A DNA stretch of 64,000 nt from Candidatus Uhrbacteria bacterium (GTDB lineage Bacteria; Patescibacteria; ABY1; SG8-24; GWF2-40-263). The notes below the pieces were generated by a model, which made no database searches, was not told the DNA's origin, and saw only the letters and a program-made list of their open reading frames with translations. The position numbers and the translations under genes are program-made. Positions 43,387-52,726 of this stretch are shown here, in pieces (positions within the stretch are counted from its first letter, which is position 1; every line of letters starts with the position of its first letter). The stretch lies in assembly GCA_016205975.1 (NCBI GenBank), contig JACQSK010000005.1:19136-83135 (forward strand), written 5' to 3'.

Positions 43387-44495
43387 GAATTCTCGTCGAT
43401 ATCCGCCACCTCTCAGCGCCTCACCTCACGGGCGTGGGGCAGTACACGACGCAGCTCCTGCGCGCGTTGTTTGAGATCGACCATGAAAACGAGTATGTGC
43501 TCTTTTCCAGCGGCGGCCGCAGACCCGAGCTCTCAACCGCCCACCTCTCCACTTCCAACAAACTCTTAAACGTGCGGACGCTCCTGTTGCGCCACCCGGC
43601 CATCAACTGGCATATCCGCGAGCCTATCGATCTCATCTTCCTCCCCAACGTAAACATCACGACTCTGCCCCAAGACATCCCGACCGTGCTCACGCTCCAC
43701 GACCTCTCATGGATCCTCTATCCAGAGTTCTACTCGCTCAAGATGCGCGCCTGGCACGCCGCCGCGCGCGTCCCAGAACTCGTAGGTCAAAGCCGCGCGA
43801 TCATCACACCCTCTGCACGCACCAAGCAGGACGCCTGCCGTTTATTCGCCACGGCTCCCGAGCGCATCCATGTCGTGCCCCACGGGGTGTCGCCTACACT
43901 CTCTCCAAAGATGGCCGCACAAGATCACGGCGTGCGCTCGCGCCTGAAGCTCCCGAAACACTTCGCCCTCTTCGTGGGCACGATTGAGCCGCGCAAAAAT
44001 CTCCTGGCGCTCGTGGAGGGCGTGAAAGAATATCGAGAACGCGCGCATGACGACTTGCATCTGGTGCTCGCCGGCCCCTGGGGCTGGAGGTCCCACGCCC
44101 TGCGCCGGCGGCTCTGGAAGCGCGACACCCAAGGCTGGGTGCACCAGATCGGGTATGTGAACGAGAGCGACCTCCCCGCCCTGTACCGCTCTGCCAAGGT
44201 TACGGTTTGGCCGTCGATTTACGAGGGGTTCGGGTTGCCTGTGTTAGAGTCCATGGCCTCAGGTACGCCAGTCATCACCTCTCACACATCCTCTCTCCCC
44301 GAGGTCGCAGACGACGCCGCGATCTATATCGATCCCTACAACAGCCGCGACATCACCGAGGCCCTGCGCGGACTTCTCGGATCAACAAGCCTGCACTCCC
44401 TGCTCGCTCACAGGGGCCTCGAGCGGGCCAAAGGATTTACCTGGCAGACCGCGGCACGTCAGACGCTTGAGGTGTTTCTTCAGGCCGCCTCGTAG
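43383..44495 (+). CDS. Glycosyltransferase family 4
   Basis: Starts at ATG 43383, 370 residues. MRILVDIRHLSAPHLTGVGQ with glycine loop, FLPNVNITTLP, FALFVGTIEPRKNLLALVEG and SIYEGFGLPVLESMASGTPV place it in the same subgroup as the next gene. No membrane helix is seen. It probably extends the same surface glycan. Confidence 0.9.
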   Translation: MRILVDIRHLSAPHLTGVGQYTTQLLRALFEIDHENEYVLFSSGGRRPELSTAHLSTSNKLLNVRTLLLRHPAINWHIREPIDLIFLPNVNITTLPQDIPTVLTLHDLSWILYPEFYSLKMRAWHAAARVPELVGQSRAIITPSARTKQDACRLFATAPERIHVVPHGVSPTLSPKMAAQDHGVRSRLKLPKHFALFVGTIEPRKNLLALVEGVKEYRERAHDDLHLVLAGPWGWRSHALRRRLWKRDTQGWVHQIGYVNESDLPALYRSAKVTVWPSIYEGFGLPVLESMASGTPVITSHTSSLPEVADDAAIYIDPYNSRDITEALRGLLGSTSLHSLLAHRGLERAKGFTWQTAARQTLEVFLQAAS

Positions 44496-44590
44496 CCAAA
44501 CGAACATGCGCCTCGGCGACAAGCGCCCGACGGCAATGGCCCTGTGCATATCCTGCGAACAAACGCAGGATCTTTTGCTATAATTGCCTC

Positions 44591-45700
44591 ATGCAAGTGG
44601 GAATTGATGCCAGGATGTTTGGACCAGCCATGGGTGGGGGCGGTCTTGGGCGATATGTTGAAGAGCTCGTGCGCGAGCTCGGCACACTCGCAGACAAGCA
44701 CCGCTTTGTTTTGTTCTTGAAGGAAAGGGCGCAAAGGGGCGCAAAGGGGACAAAGGTTGAGGAGAGGATTACGGATGTGCATTGGTACACGCTCAAGGAG
44801 CAGCTTGTCATGGGACGCCTGATCGATCGTGAGCGCCTCGACCTCGTGCACTTCCCGCACTGGAACGTGCCTGTGTTCCTGCGAACACCATTTGTCGTCA
44901 CCATCCATGACCTCATCTTGCTTGAGGAGCCTCGCTCCGCGCGCGCGACCACGCGACACCCATTCATCTACGCGATCAAGTACGCCGGCTACAAATGGAT
45001 CCTCAAAAACGCTCTCACCAAATCCCGCGCCATCATCGCGGTCTCGCAGTACACCAAGTCTTCGATTCTAAAATACTTTCCTGAGATTCCTGAAAACAAA
45101 ATCCACGTCATCTACGAAGGCCTCACGACCTTCCCACCTTCCCCTCCTCGACCTTCTCTCCCTCCTCACCCAACCATCCTGTACGTCGGCAATGCCTATC
45201 CGCACAAGAACCTCGAGGTGCTCCTGCGCGCCTTCACCCTGTTTCATGAGTCACACCCTGAGGTTCATCTCGTCCTTGCCGGACGCAGCGACGTCTTTTA
45301 CGAGCGTCTGAGGAAGGAAGCCGCCCGTCTAAACCTCGAAAACTGCGTCGACTTCATCCAAAACCCAACAGACCAAACACTCTCCCAGCTCTACCGCGAT
45401 GCCTCCCTCTTTGTCTTCCCTTCCCGCTGCGAAGGTTTTGGCCTGCCGCCCTTGGAGGCAATGGCGTGCGGGCTTCCCGTCGCGGCTGCGAGCGCCGGTT
45501 CCCTGACAGAGGTCTTGGGCGATGCGGCCGCCTTCTTCCCTCCCGATGATGTGCCAGAGATAGCACGCGTGATGGCACGCGTGTACGACGATCCGGTGCA
45601 GCAACAATCCCTCAAAGAAAAAGGACTCGAACGCGTCCGGCGCTACTCCTGGCGCCGCATGGCAGAACAGACGCTTCGCATCTACGAATCGTGTGCCTAA
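44591..45700 (+). CDS. Glycosyltransferase family 4, with repeat-encoded loop
   Basis: A 369-residue protein starting MQVGIDARMFGPAMGGGGLG. TILYVGNAYPHKNLEVLLRA and SRCEGFGLPPLEAMACGLPV are the donor-site motifs. Near residue 45-52 the text KERAQRGAKGTKV is encoded by the dispersed GGGGCGCAAAGGGG repeat, in frame, in a surface loop. TATAAT ends six bases before the ATG, so the mRNA is probably leaderless. Confidence 0.9.
   Translation: MQVGIDARMFGPAMGGGGLGRYVEELVRELGTLADKHRFVLFLKERAQRGAKGTKVEERITDVHWYTLKEQLVMGRLIDRERLDLVHFPHWNVPVFLRTPFVVTIHDLILLEEPRSARATTRHPFIYAIKYAGYKWILKNALTKSRAIIAVSQYTKSSILKYFPEIPENKIHVIYEGLTTFPPSPPRPSLPPHPTILYVGNAYPHKNLEVLLRAFTLFHESHPEVHLVLAGRSDVFYERLRKEAARLNLENCVDFIQNPTDQTLSQLYRDASLFVFPSRCEGFGLPPLEAMACGLPVAAASAGSLTEVLGDAAAFFPPDDVPEIARVMARVYDDPVQQQSLKEKGLERVRRYSWRRMAEQTLRIYESCA
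44725..44756. repeat. In-frame low-complexity repeat in a glycosyltransferase
   Basis: AAAGGGCGCAAAGGGGCGCA followed by AAGGGGACAAAGG. Same unit as at 28106, 31916 and 58555. Confidence 0.75.
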
Positions 45701-48329
45701 AAAGAAACCCGCCACAAAACGCCCAGCAAAAAAACCCGCCGTCGCGCGCAAGAGGAAGACGCCGGTTTCGCGCACTCGCAAAAGTGCCAAGAGCGTATCT
45801 GTGCATCCCTATCATCTCCCCACGCATCCAAAAATCGAACGCCCGCTTACGCACGCGACCTCTCCTTTTATCCTGTCTCTCAAACCAACAGCCTGCGAAG
45901 CGCATCTTGAAGAGGCACGGCGCGTTCATGTGAACCTGCTCATGCGCTCTGCTCCTTGTCTTGATAAAACCCCAGACCTCTCAGGCGATCTTGCCCTCAC
46001 ACACGCAGAGCTTGCCGACCAGTTCGCAGAAGAAATCCTGCACGCGCATGGCTCGCGCCCCTTCACCCTGCCTCTGCCGCGCCTGCATCCCGAGGCGGTT
46101 TCCTTTTCTTGGCTGTGCGGCACGAGCCCGCAGTCCTGCGCCCTCACGTCCGCCGCGCGCGCGACGCTCTCCTGGGAATCCTTTCTCCCCACGGCGCCTC
46201 CTGAAGATATCTTTTCCTTTTTCGACTTCCCCGAGGAAGATGGGGCCCCGGAAGCCGATCTCGTAGACCTCGACGAAATCGAAACATCAGGGTCCCCGTC
46301 GGCGACGCAAACCAAACGAACCTGGCGCCGCGCGTTCGCTTCCCTGCGCATGCCCACCATCCGTTTTGAACCTTCCTGGCAGAAGGCTGTGGCGTCGTTT
46401 GTCGCGTTCTCGTTCGTCTTCGTCCTGCCCTTGCATGCCATGAACGTCGTCCAAGACCTGCGTGCAACCAAAACAGAACTGGAACAGACGGGAACCGAGG
46501 CGGCGACCCTCTTGTCAGACGCCGCGCGCTTGGCGATGGCGCGGGACGGGGAAAACGCTCAAGCGCAATTCATCCTCTCGAGTGATCGGTTTGCCGCGGC
46601 CAGGGAAACCTTGGCTGATCTGGGAGCGGGTACGCGCCTGCTCTTGGCGGTCCTCCCCTTCACCCAATCAAGCTACAAAACAGGCGAGGCGCTGGTGCGC
46701 TCTGGCGAAGAGCTCGCGATCGCCGGCGCGCGGCTCTCAGAAGGCTACACCGCGATCGAACAGGAAATCTCCCCCACGCCCATCTCACGCCTGAACCTCC
46801 TGCATGCCTATGCGGGATCCGTCCTGCCTCACCTAGAAGCGGCGCAGGAAGCGCTCGCACAGGTTGATCCTCAAGCGGTTCCTGAGGACAGGGCCGCAGA
46901 CGTACTCACGCTCACGGAAAGCGTGCCCAAGCTGATCGCGACCATCGAGGCTTTCGAGTCTTTCTATGCCATGGCGGGCGACCTCTTAGGTGCCTCGGGG
47001 AGCAAACGTTACTTAATCGTCTTTCAAAATAACACCGAGCTGCGCCCCACCGGGGGATTCATCGGGAGCTTTGCCGAAATCAAAGTCCGCGACGGCGTGA
47101 TCGAACACATGGATGTCCCCGGCGGCGGTTCGTATGACCTGCAAGGAACCCTGCAGGAAAACCTCATGGCGCCGGAGCCGCTGCAACTTCTGAAAGCGCG
47201 GTGGGAGTTTCAAGACGGCAACTGGTTCCCCGACTTCCCCACGAGTGCCAGGCAGCTGATCCAATTTTACCGCGACGCGGGCGGCCCCAGCGTGGATGGC
47301 GTCTTAGCTGTGAACGCGACGTTCGTGGCAGACTTGATCGGGCTCTTGGGCCCCATCGACATGCCTGACTACGGACGCACGATTACGCAGGAAAACTTTA
47401 TCTTCGAAGCCCAACGCGTGGTCGAACTGGAATATGACCGCGCGCTCAATCGCCCTAAGGCGTTCATCGGGGACCTGGCGCCCCTCCTCATGGACCGCGC
47501 CGCTCAGAAAACATCCGAGGACTTCCTTTCCTCGCTGGACTTTGTAAGTGAAGGTCTCGCCCAGAAAGATCTCCAACTCTATCTGACCGATGAAGCCTCC
47601 CAGCGCGAAGGGCTCGCGCGCGGCTGGGGCGGAGAAATCAAACAGACGGACGGCGACTACCTGATGGTAGTAGATACGAACTTGGGCGGCGGTAAAACCG
47701 ATGGCGTCATCCAGGAAACGATCGACCTGACGGTCAGGGTCCAAGAGGACGGCACGATTGTGAACACGGCGACGATCTCCCGCACGCACTTGGGAATCCC
47801 TGGGCTCCTCTTCACGGGCGTCAACAACGTCGACTACCTGCGCGTGTACGTTCCCAAAGGATCACAGCTCCTCGACTCAGAAGGCTTCAGCCCGCCGGAC
47901 GCATCCTTGTTTGAACGGCCGCCGGAAGACTGGGACGTGGATGACGACCTGGCCTACGCGGTCCTCACGCAAACCGTGGATCCCGAGAGTGGCACCGTCA
48001 TCACGCAAGAGCACGGCAAAACCGTTTTCGGAAATTGGGTGCAGACGCGCCCCGGCTCCACCTCCACCGTCACCTTCTCCTACCAGCTCCCCTTCACGGT
48101 TGATAGGCTCTCCGCGCAACGAATCGGAGCTTCGTTCAAATCACTCATGGGCCTTCCCCAGATGTACGACTACACGCTCCAAGTCCAAAAACAGTCCGGC
48201 GTCATCGATCGCACCACCCGCGTGAACATGGAGACGCCACAGGGAACCAACGTCCTGTGGACCTCAGACGATGCGCCCATGAACAACGACACGGACCGCC
48301 TCTTTGCCGCTCTGCTTGAAATCCTATGA
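45693..48329 (+). CDS. DUF4012 domain surface protein
   Basis: An 878-residue protein starting at GTG 45693, eight bases inside the previous gene. A basic N-terminus (KKKPATKRPAKKPAVARKRK) is followed by an acidic segment and one helix at about residues 235-255. The DUF4012 domain then shows YLIVFQNNTELRPTGGFIGS and VPGGGSYDLQGTLQENL. It is probably anchored with the large C-terminal part outside. DUF4012 proteins often sit with glycosyltransferases; the function is unknown. Confidence 0.88.
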   Translation: MPKKKPATKRPAKKPAVARKRKTPVSRTRKSAKSVSVHPYHLPTHPKIERPLTHATSPFILSLKPTACEAHLEEARRVHVNLLMRSAPCLDKTPDLSGDLALTHAELADQFAEEILHAHGSRPFTLPLPRLHPEAVSFSWLCGTSPQSCALTSAARATLSWESFLPTAPPEDIFSFFDFPEEDGAPEADLVDLDEIETSGSPSATQTKRTWRRAFASLRMPTIRFEPSWQKAVASFVAFSFVFVLPLHAMNVVQDLRATKTELEQTGTEAATLLSDAARLAMARDGENAQAQFILSSDRFAAARETLADLGAGTRLLLAVLPFTQSSYKTGEALVRSGEELAIAGARLSEGYTAIEQEISPTPISRLNLLHAYAGSVLPHLEAAQEALAQVDPQAVPEDRAADVLTLTESVPKLIATIEAFESFYAMAGDLLGASGSKRYLIVFQNNTELRPTGGFIGSFAEIKVRDGVIEHMDVPGGGSYDLQGTLQENLMAPEPLQLLKARWEFQDGNWFPDFPTSARQLIQFYRDAGGPSVDGVLAVNATFVADLIGLLGPIDMPDYGRTITQENFIFEAQRVVELEYDRALNRPKAFIGDLAPLLMDRAAQKTSEDFLSSLDFVSEGLAQKDLQLYLTDEASQREGLARGWGGEIKQTDGDYLMVVDTNLGGGKTDGVIQETIDLTVRVQEDGTIVNTATISRTHLGIPGLLFTGVNNVDYLRVYVPKGSQLLDSEGFSPPDASLFERPPEDWDVDDDLAYAVLTQTVDPESGTVITQEHGKTVFGNWVQTRPGSTSTVTFSYQLPFTVDRLSAQRIGASFKSLMGLPQMYDYTLQVQKQSGVIDRTTRVNMETPQGTNVLWTSDDAPMNNDTDRLFAALLEIL

Positions 48330-50155
48330 TGCACCGACACAAACGACACTCCTCACGAGAGATCAAACAGGAGCTGCGATCCATCTACACGCGCGACGGC
48401 CATGTGCCTGACCTCACGCGGTTGGAGCGCGGCGCACGCTCCGGTTTCACCGGCGTGCTCGTGAAGATGATCATCGCTTTGGGACTGCTCTCCGCAGTCG
48501 CCTGGGGCGGATTTTTTTTGTTCTCGCAGGGATTTTTCCGCGACAATGAAACGCTTTCCCTCTCCGTTGAGGGCCCAGAGGAGGTGAAATCCGGAGAGCC
48601 CGTCAGCTACACCTTCCGCTACGAAAATACCGGCTCGGTCCCGATCGCGTCCCTTGTCATGAAACTGAACGTCCCCGATTCCTTCCACATCCTCTCCGCG
48701 ACCCCGGAGCCAGGGCGAGCCGACGAGTGGACGATCGGTTCTCTCAGCGCCGGCTCTGACGGCGCGGTGAGCGTGGAAGGCGTCTTCCTCTCAGAGGTCC
48801 CGAGCTCTGAGCGCCTGCAAGCGCTCTTCACCTACAAGCCCGCCAACTTCAGCTCCGACTTCCAGGACATCGCCACGCACAAAGTGGACGTCAACGATTC
48901 CGTTGTCGCTCTCTCGCTTACGGGACCTGAGAAAGCGCTCTCGGGTGACGTCTCGGAGTTTATCGTCAACGTGCAGAACACGGGGAGTGAGAGCGTGTAC
49001 AACCTGCGTGTCACGCCCGTGAGGCCCCAAGACTTCACCCTGTCGGAGTCGGACCCGGCACTCCCAGACGGAGACTCTTTTTGGACGATCCCCGTGCTTG
49101 AGCCCGGGGAGCTCAAGGCTATCACCCTCCGAGGGGCATTCACCTCCACGGCCTCTGGCGAACAGACCCTGGCCGTGACAGTCGGATTTGTCGACGATGA
49201 ACTCACCCTTGCCCAAGCCACCGAAGAAGTCGTGACCGACGTCCTGGGAGCAGGCATGGCGTTCTCGATCATTGTGAACGGCTCCAATCAAAACCAAACC
49301 GCCGAGCTGGGAGAAACGCTGCGCGCGTCCGTGGACTTCAAAAATGCCAGTGAAGAGGCCGCGGAAAATCTGTCTTTTGAGATGACGCTCCAAGGCAACG
49401 GCGGGAACGTTCCGATTGCCTGGAGCGGCGCAGACTTGGGGAACGGCTCGCGCAGCGGGAACACGATCACCTGGACGCAAGACGCTATCCCCGCGCTCGC
49501 AAGACTTGATCCAGATGAGGAAGGCGTCATTGACCTCTCTCTCCCCTTGAGCTCAAGCCTTGGCGGCAACGACGCGCAAAGCTTCACGCTCACGGTCACG
49601 CTCACACTCCTCAAAGTCGGCAACGTGTCCGGCACGCGCACGCTTAGTGCAACGCCGATCGTCATCTCGCTCAACTCAGACGTCCGCGTGAACGCACAAG
49701 CGCGGTACTATTCGGAAGCGGGCTCGGCCATCGGCTCGGGCGCGCTGCCGCCGCGCGTGGGAGAGACAACGAGTTACCGCATCTACTGGAATATCGCCAA
49801 CTCCCTGCACGCGCTCACGGGCCTCAAGATGTCCACGACTCTCCCCCAAGACGTCACCTGGCTTGAGCGCACCGACACGGACATTGGCACGGTGAGCTAC
49901 AACGCGACCACCAGACTCGTGACCTGGACGGCCAGCAAGCTCCCCGTGGAGGTCGAACATGCCGGCGCGTGGTTTGATGTTGCGATCCATCCGGACGAGT
50001 CGGACATAGGGCGGTTCATGAAGCTCACCAGCCCCACGAGCTTTGAAGCCAAGGACACAACCACAAACGAAACCCTGAACGAGTCGCTCGACGCGCTCAC
50101 GACGGAACTTCCTGAGGATGCGTTTGCCAAAGGCGAAGGCGTCGTCATTAAATAA
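48326..50155 (+). CDS. Membrane-anchored protein with DUF11/CARDB-like repeats
   Basis: A 609-residue protein. The soluble N-terminus (about 45 residues) precedes one helix (VKMIIALGLLSAVAWGGFFL). The outer part has at least four Ig-like beta repeats, each with a phrase such as VSYTFRYENTGSVPIASLVM or SEFIVNVQNTGSESVYNLRV, the signature of DUF11 or CARDB repeats. No cysteine is evident. It overlaps the DUF4012 gene by ATGA, so the two are made together and may form a surface structure. Confidence 0.75.
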   Translation: MMHRHKRHSSREIKQELRSIYTRDGHVPDLTRLERGARSGFTGVLVKMIIALGLLSAVAWGGFFLFSQGFFRDNETLSLSVEGPEEVKSGEPVSYTFRYENTGSVPIASLVMKLNVPDSFHILSATPEPGRADEWTIGSLSAGSDGAVSVEGVFLSEVPSSERLQALFTYKPANFSSDFQDIATHKVDVNDSVVALSLTGPEKALSGDVSEFIVNVQNTGSESVYNLRVTPVRPQDFTLSESDPALPDGDSFWTIPVLEPGELKAITLRGAFTSTASGEQTLAVTVGFVDDELTLAQATEEVVTDVLGAGMAFSIIVNGSNQNQTAELGETLRASVDFKNASEEAAENLSFEMTLQGNGGNVPIAWSGADLGNGSRSGNTITWTQDAIPALARLDPDEEGVIDLSLPLSSSLGGNDAQSFTLTVTLTLLKVGNVSGTRTLSATPIVISLNSDVRVNAQARYYSEAGSAIGSGALPPRVGETTSYRIYWNIANSLHALTGLKMSTTLPQDVTWLERTDTDIGTVSYNATTRLVTWTASKLPVEVEHAGAWFDVAIHPDESDIGRFMKLTSPTSFEAKDTTTNETLNESLDALTTELPEDAFAKGEGVVIK

Positions 50156-50370
50156 AAGGACCCCGCCCGATCGCTTGCGGGCGTTCAGGCGGGGTGGCCG
50201 GAAGTTTGGGACTCCCGGAAGTAGGGATGTAGTCACTAGAAGAACCCGGAAGGAAACAAACCTCCCATGGGCTACCTCCTTCTTGTGTCTGAGGGGGACA
50301 GCGAGGACTCCACGGAATCGGCGAGCAGGGCGCCGCGCCCATTCCAGCCCACGCGTGCGTGGACCAGGAT
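50150..50370 (-). ncRNA. Candidate small transcript with a 10-codon ORF
   Basis: A minus-strand unit between a promoter (50377-50405) and a terminator ACCCCGCC...GGCGGGGT followed by CCTTTTATTT (50195-50150). An SD AAGGAGG (50281-50275) sits six bases before ATG 50268, which encodes MGGLFPSGFF and a stop at 50236. It could be an sRNA, a leader peptide unit or a micro-protein. No known RNA family is recognised. Confidence 0.45.
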
Positions 50371-50376
50371 GCGGGC

Positions 50377-50452
50377 AAGGTATCAAAAAACAGCGATTTG
50401 GTCAAGGCTTTATGGCACATTCCTTGACGAATCGCTGTTTTTTTGATAGCCT
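50377..50452. promoter_or_regulatory. Inverted pair of divergent promoters
   Basis: Plus strand: TTGACG (50424), 17-bp spacer ending TGA, TAGCCT. Minus strand: TTGACC (50405-50400), the same 17-bp spacer pattern, TACCTT. The two arms form a long inverted repeat (AACAGCGATT...AATCGCTGTT). It would drive the gene at 50471 to the right and the small transcript to the left. The hairpin with T-run also resembles a terminator; this second reading is possible. Confidence 0.55.
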
Positions 50453-50470
50453 TCCACCCTGGAGGTAAGC

Positions 50471-50902
50471 GTGGAACCAATGCCAGAAACGCTCATCAAG
50501 GCCATTGATCGTCATGCCCCAAAGGGCTGGAGGCGCCTCGCGTGTCCGGACCCCAAGCTCGTGGTCCTGCCAGAGCTCAAGCGCTTCGCCCTCTCCTCGA
50601 GTGCGTTCGCCTCAGGCCACCTGTGGAACGACGCCTGGGCCGACCCCGACGTCGGCTTCCCGGTCACGGGCGACCGCGCGAGCGTGAAGAGCTTCGCCAC
50701 CGCGCATCCGCAAGCGGATGGCATCGTGCACTTCGGGCCAGGCTTCCTGGACGAGGTGGGGCGAATGACGCAGATGCAGGACGTGCCCGACTACTTGGCG
50801 GGCATCGTCGCGGCCATCAGGCAGGGAGCCGATGACGCCTTCCTGCACGGCCGTCTCTTCGTGGATGGCGGCACCGTGCGCCTGCGCCTCATCGCCGCCT
50901 AG
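50471..50902 (+). CDS. Hypothetical protein
   Basis: A 143-residue soluble protein from GTG 50471 with GGAGG five bases upstream; an in-frame ATG lies three codons on (50480). It has no signal peptide, helix or known motif. The text includes KLVVLPELKRFALSSSAF and VHFGPGFLDEVGRM. It has its own promoter and two terminators downstream. Codon use and the strong SD differ from most neighbours, but I cannot assign a family. Confidence 0.7.
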   Translation: MEPMPETLIKAIDRHAPKGWRRLACPDPKLVVLPELKRFALSSSAFASGHLWNDAWADPDVGFPVTGDRASVKSFATAHPQADGIVHFGPGFLDEVGRMTQMQDVPDYLAGIVAAIRQGADDAFLHGRLFVDGGTVRLRLIAA

Positions 50903-50913
50903 CTCCGCTGCTG

Positions 50914-50950
50914 CCCCGAACCTCATGCGGTTCGGGGCTTTTCTTTTATT
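50914..50950 (+). terminator. Terminator after the gene at 50471
   Basis: CCCCGAACC, loop TCATGC, GGTTCGGGG, then CTTTTCTTTT. Confidence 0.85.
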
Positions 50951-50957
50951 CCAAAAA

Positions 50958-50985
50958 CGATCTCGTGTGAGATCGCTTTTTATTT
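50958..50985. terminator. Bidirectional terminator before tRNA-Arg
   Basis: CGATCTC, loop GTGT, GAGATCG with A5 before and T5 after. On the minus strand it ends the tRNA-Arg transcript. Confidence 0.8.
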
Positions 50986-50990
50986 CTCTC

Positions 50991-51067
50991 TGGTGATCCT
51001 GGCGGGATTTGAACCCACAACCTTCTCCTTCGGAGGGAGACGCTCTATCCAGTTGAGCTACAGGATC
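50991..51067 (-). tRNA. tRNA-Arg with anticodon CCG
   Basis: The acceptor GATCCTG pairs with CAGGATC, followed by encoded ACCA. The anticodon stem TCTCC/GGAGA holds CTCCGAA, anticodon CCG. The T-loop TTCAAAT is regular. The length is 77. Confidence 0.94.
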
Positions 51068-51080
51068 ATGAGCGCACACC

Positions 51081-51749
51081 CTACCAAGGGACACGCTGCC
51101 CGGCAAACCAGAATCCACCGGTCGCGGGGCGTGACATGGCGACCCCGTAGATCCCCTCTGCCGCCTGCTCAGGCGTGAGATCCGCGTCCTGCCCGCCCAT
51201 ATCCGTCTTCACCCATCCGGGATGGACGCTTGAGACAGTCACGGCAGGAGCCAGACGTTTCGCGAGCGTAGCCGTATACATGTTGAGTGCGGCTTTGGAT
51301 ATTTTGTAGGCAGGATAGCGGCCTTCAAAATGGCTGGCGTGCTCTCCCGTGAGCGCGAGCGAGCCGGCGGTCGAGGAGATGTTCACGATGTGGCCGCCTT
51401 CCTTCATGAGGGGAATCAGGCGCTCCGTGAAATCAACCACGCCGACCAGATTCACTTCCAACGTCTGTCGAAGTTTCTCCGGAACCGTAGCAACCTCGTC
51501 CTCGTCCAAGAGCACACCAGCGCAGTTTACGAGAACGTCGAGCGTCCGACCGAAGTTCGTGATCGCCTGAACGCAGGAGGCGATGGAGGCGCTCGAGGAG
51601 AGGTCCAGAGAAAAATCCTTCAAGGACTCCTGCGGCTCAGGCCGTCCGGTTAAAAAAGTCCCGATGACGAAAAAACCTTCTTGGAGAAACTTCTGCGCGA
51701 GAGCCTTGCCGATGCCTTTTCCCACGCCGGTAATGAGGACCGCTTGCAT
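51081..51749 (-). CDS. Short-chain dehydrogenase/reductase
   Basis: A 222-residue classical SDR. AVLITGVGKGIGKALAQKF is the NAD(P)-binding loop, LVNCAGVLLDED the NxAG motif, IVNISSTAGSLAL holds the catalytic serine, and YPAYKISKAALNMYTATLAK the YxxxK. The arm near VHPGWVKTDMGG is typical of the family. The substrate is unknown. It is first upstream of tRNA-Arg and 14 bases from the FemAB-like gene. Confidence 0.88.
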   Translation of the reverse strand: MQAVLITGVGKGIGKALAQKFLQEGFFVIGTFLTGRPEPQESLKDFSLDLSSSASIASCVQAITNFGRTLDVLVNCAGVLLDEDEVATVPEKLRQTLEVNLVGVVDFTERLIPLMKEGGHIVNISSTAGSLALTGEHASHFEGRYPAYKISKAALNMYTATLAKRLAPAVTVSSVHPGWVKTDMGGQDADLTPEQAAEGIYGVAMSRPATGGFWFAGQRVPW

Positions 51750-51763
51750 AGCGATTGGTGCGT

Positions 51764-52720
51764 TTAATGGCGCAGCGCGCGAACGACCGCACGGCTCATG
51801 GCATAGAGGCGATAGCGCGCCGGTTGTAAAACGAGATCAAAGGTTCCTGGCGCGGCGACTTCCTCTCCGAAGAACCCGCGCTTGAACCGGCTGATGCCCG
51901 ACCAGGGATGATCTGAAGGTGCCCCCACAAGAGCCACGCCGCCCCAATCATAGAAATGCTTCCCGCGCGCCTTGGCGTCTTTCAGGAGACTCCAATGGAG
52001 CAGATAGGGCGCCATGAGGTTGCGATCTTCACTTGAAGAAGCCCCATGCAGGTACGTCCGCGTGTCGCCGAAGTCTACCATGATCGCCACGGCAAGCGGC
52101 TTGCCTGATTTGTGAGCGGCCGCGCAGAAAGCCCGACAGCCGTCCGTTTGGAGATGGCGGAGCATCAGCTCGTAGTAGGATCGGCTGTGCAGCCGGAAGT
52201 CTCCCCGCTGCGCGGTCTGACCAAACAGCATCCAGACGTCATCAAAAGAGGCGTGATGGAGATCGATCTCCAGGTCGTGCTTCCCGGCGACGCGAATATT
52301 ATAGCGCGTCTTTTCATGCATGGCGGCAAGAAGCGCGTCCTCACTGTGCGTGAGCTCTGTGATGAGCGTGTTGGCAGGATTGAGGTCGATCGACTTCTTT
52401 GCACGAAGGAGTAGCTCGCCACCCTCCGGCTCGATCCGTAAAAAAATCTTTCCTCCCGCTTGTGCTAACCCCTCCAGCCGTCCTTCTCCTTTTCTTATCA
52501 CAGGCCCCTTGGGACAAAAGGCATACGTCCCCAACAGCGGAACCTTGCGATCCAGCCATTGGGCGACCCCGACGATCTCGCCGTCCTCTTCAAACGTCTC
52601 GCGGCGCACGGTCTCGCCTGCCGCGCGCTGAAACTCTCCCCACTCCCACGATTGCAAAAACCGGCCTGAACGCGGGCCGTGCTGAAGGACGAACGGGTTC
52701 CAGATTGTTTGGTCCAACAT
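51764..52720 (-). CDS. FemAB-like aminoacyltransferase (peptidoglycan bridge type)
   Basis: A 318-residue protein. FLQSWEWGEFQRAAGETV at the start and TRYNIRVAGKHDLEIDL, DTRTYLHGASSSEDRNLMAP and YDWGGVAL are the FemX/FemAB (double GNAT) signatures. It would transfer an amino acid from tRNA onto a lipid II peptide or another surface peptide. Length and motifs are complete. It lies seven bases from ruvA on the same strand. Confidence 0.85.
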   Translation of the reverse strand: MLDQTIWNPFVLQHGPRSGRFLQSWEWGEFQRAAGETVRRETFEEDGEIVGVAQWLDRKVPLLGTYAFCPKGPVIRKGEGRLEGLAQAGGKIFLRIEPEGGELLLRAKKSIDLNPANTLITELTHSEDALLAAMHEKTRYNIRVAGKHDLEIDLHHASFDDVWMLFGQTAQRGDFRLHSRSYYELMLRHLQTDGCRAFCAAAHKSGKPLAVAIMVDFGDTRTYLHGASSSEDRNLMAPYLLHWSLLKDAKARGKHFYDWGGVALVGAPSDHPWSGISRFKRGFFGEEVAAPGTFDLVLQPARYRLYAMSRAVVRALRH

Positions 52721-52726
52721 ACGGAC

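Noticed and set aside
50385..50444. Long hairpin with T-run read as a simple terminator
   Set aside because: Both arms match TTGAC-17-TGATA promoters placed before a gene with SD and a terminated minus unit, so a divergent promoter is a better reading; a dual role is still possible.
50150..50470. SRP RNA or tmRNA
   Set aside because: CCGGAAGGAA looks like the SRP loop, but the paired partner and length do not fit; no tRNA-like ends or tag typical of tmRNA.
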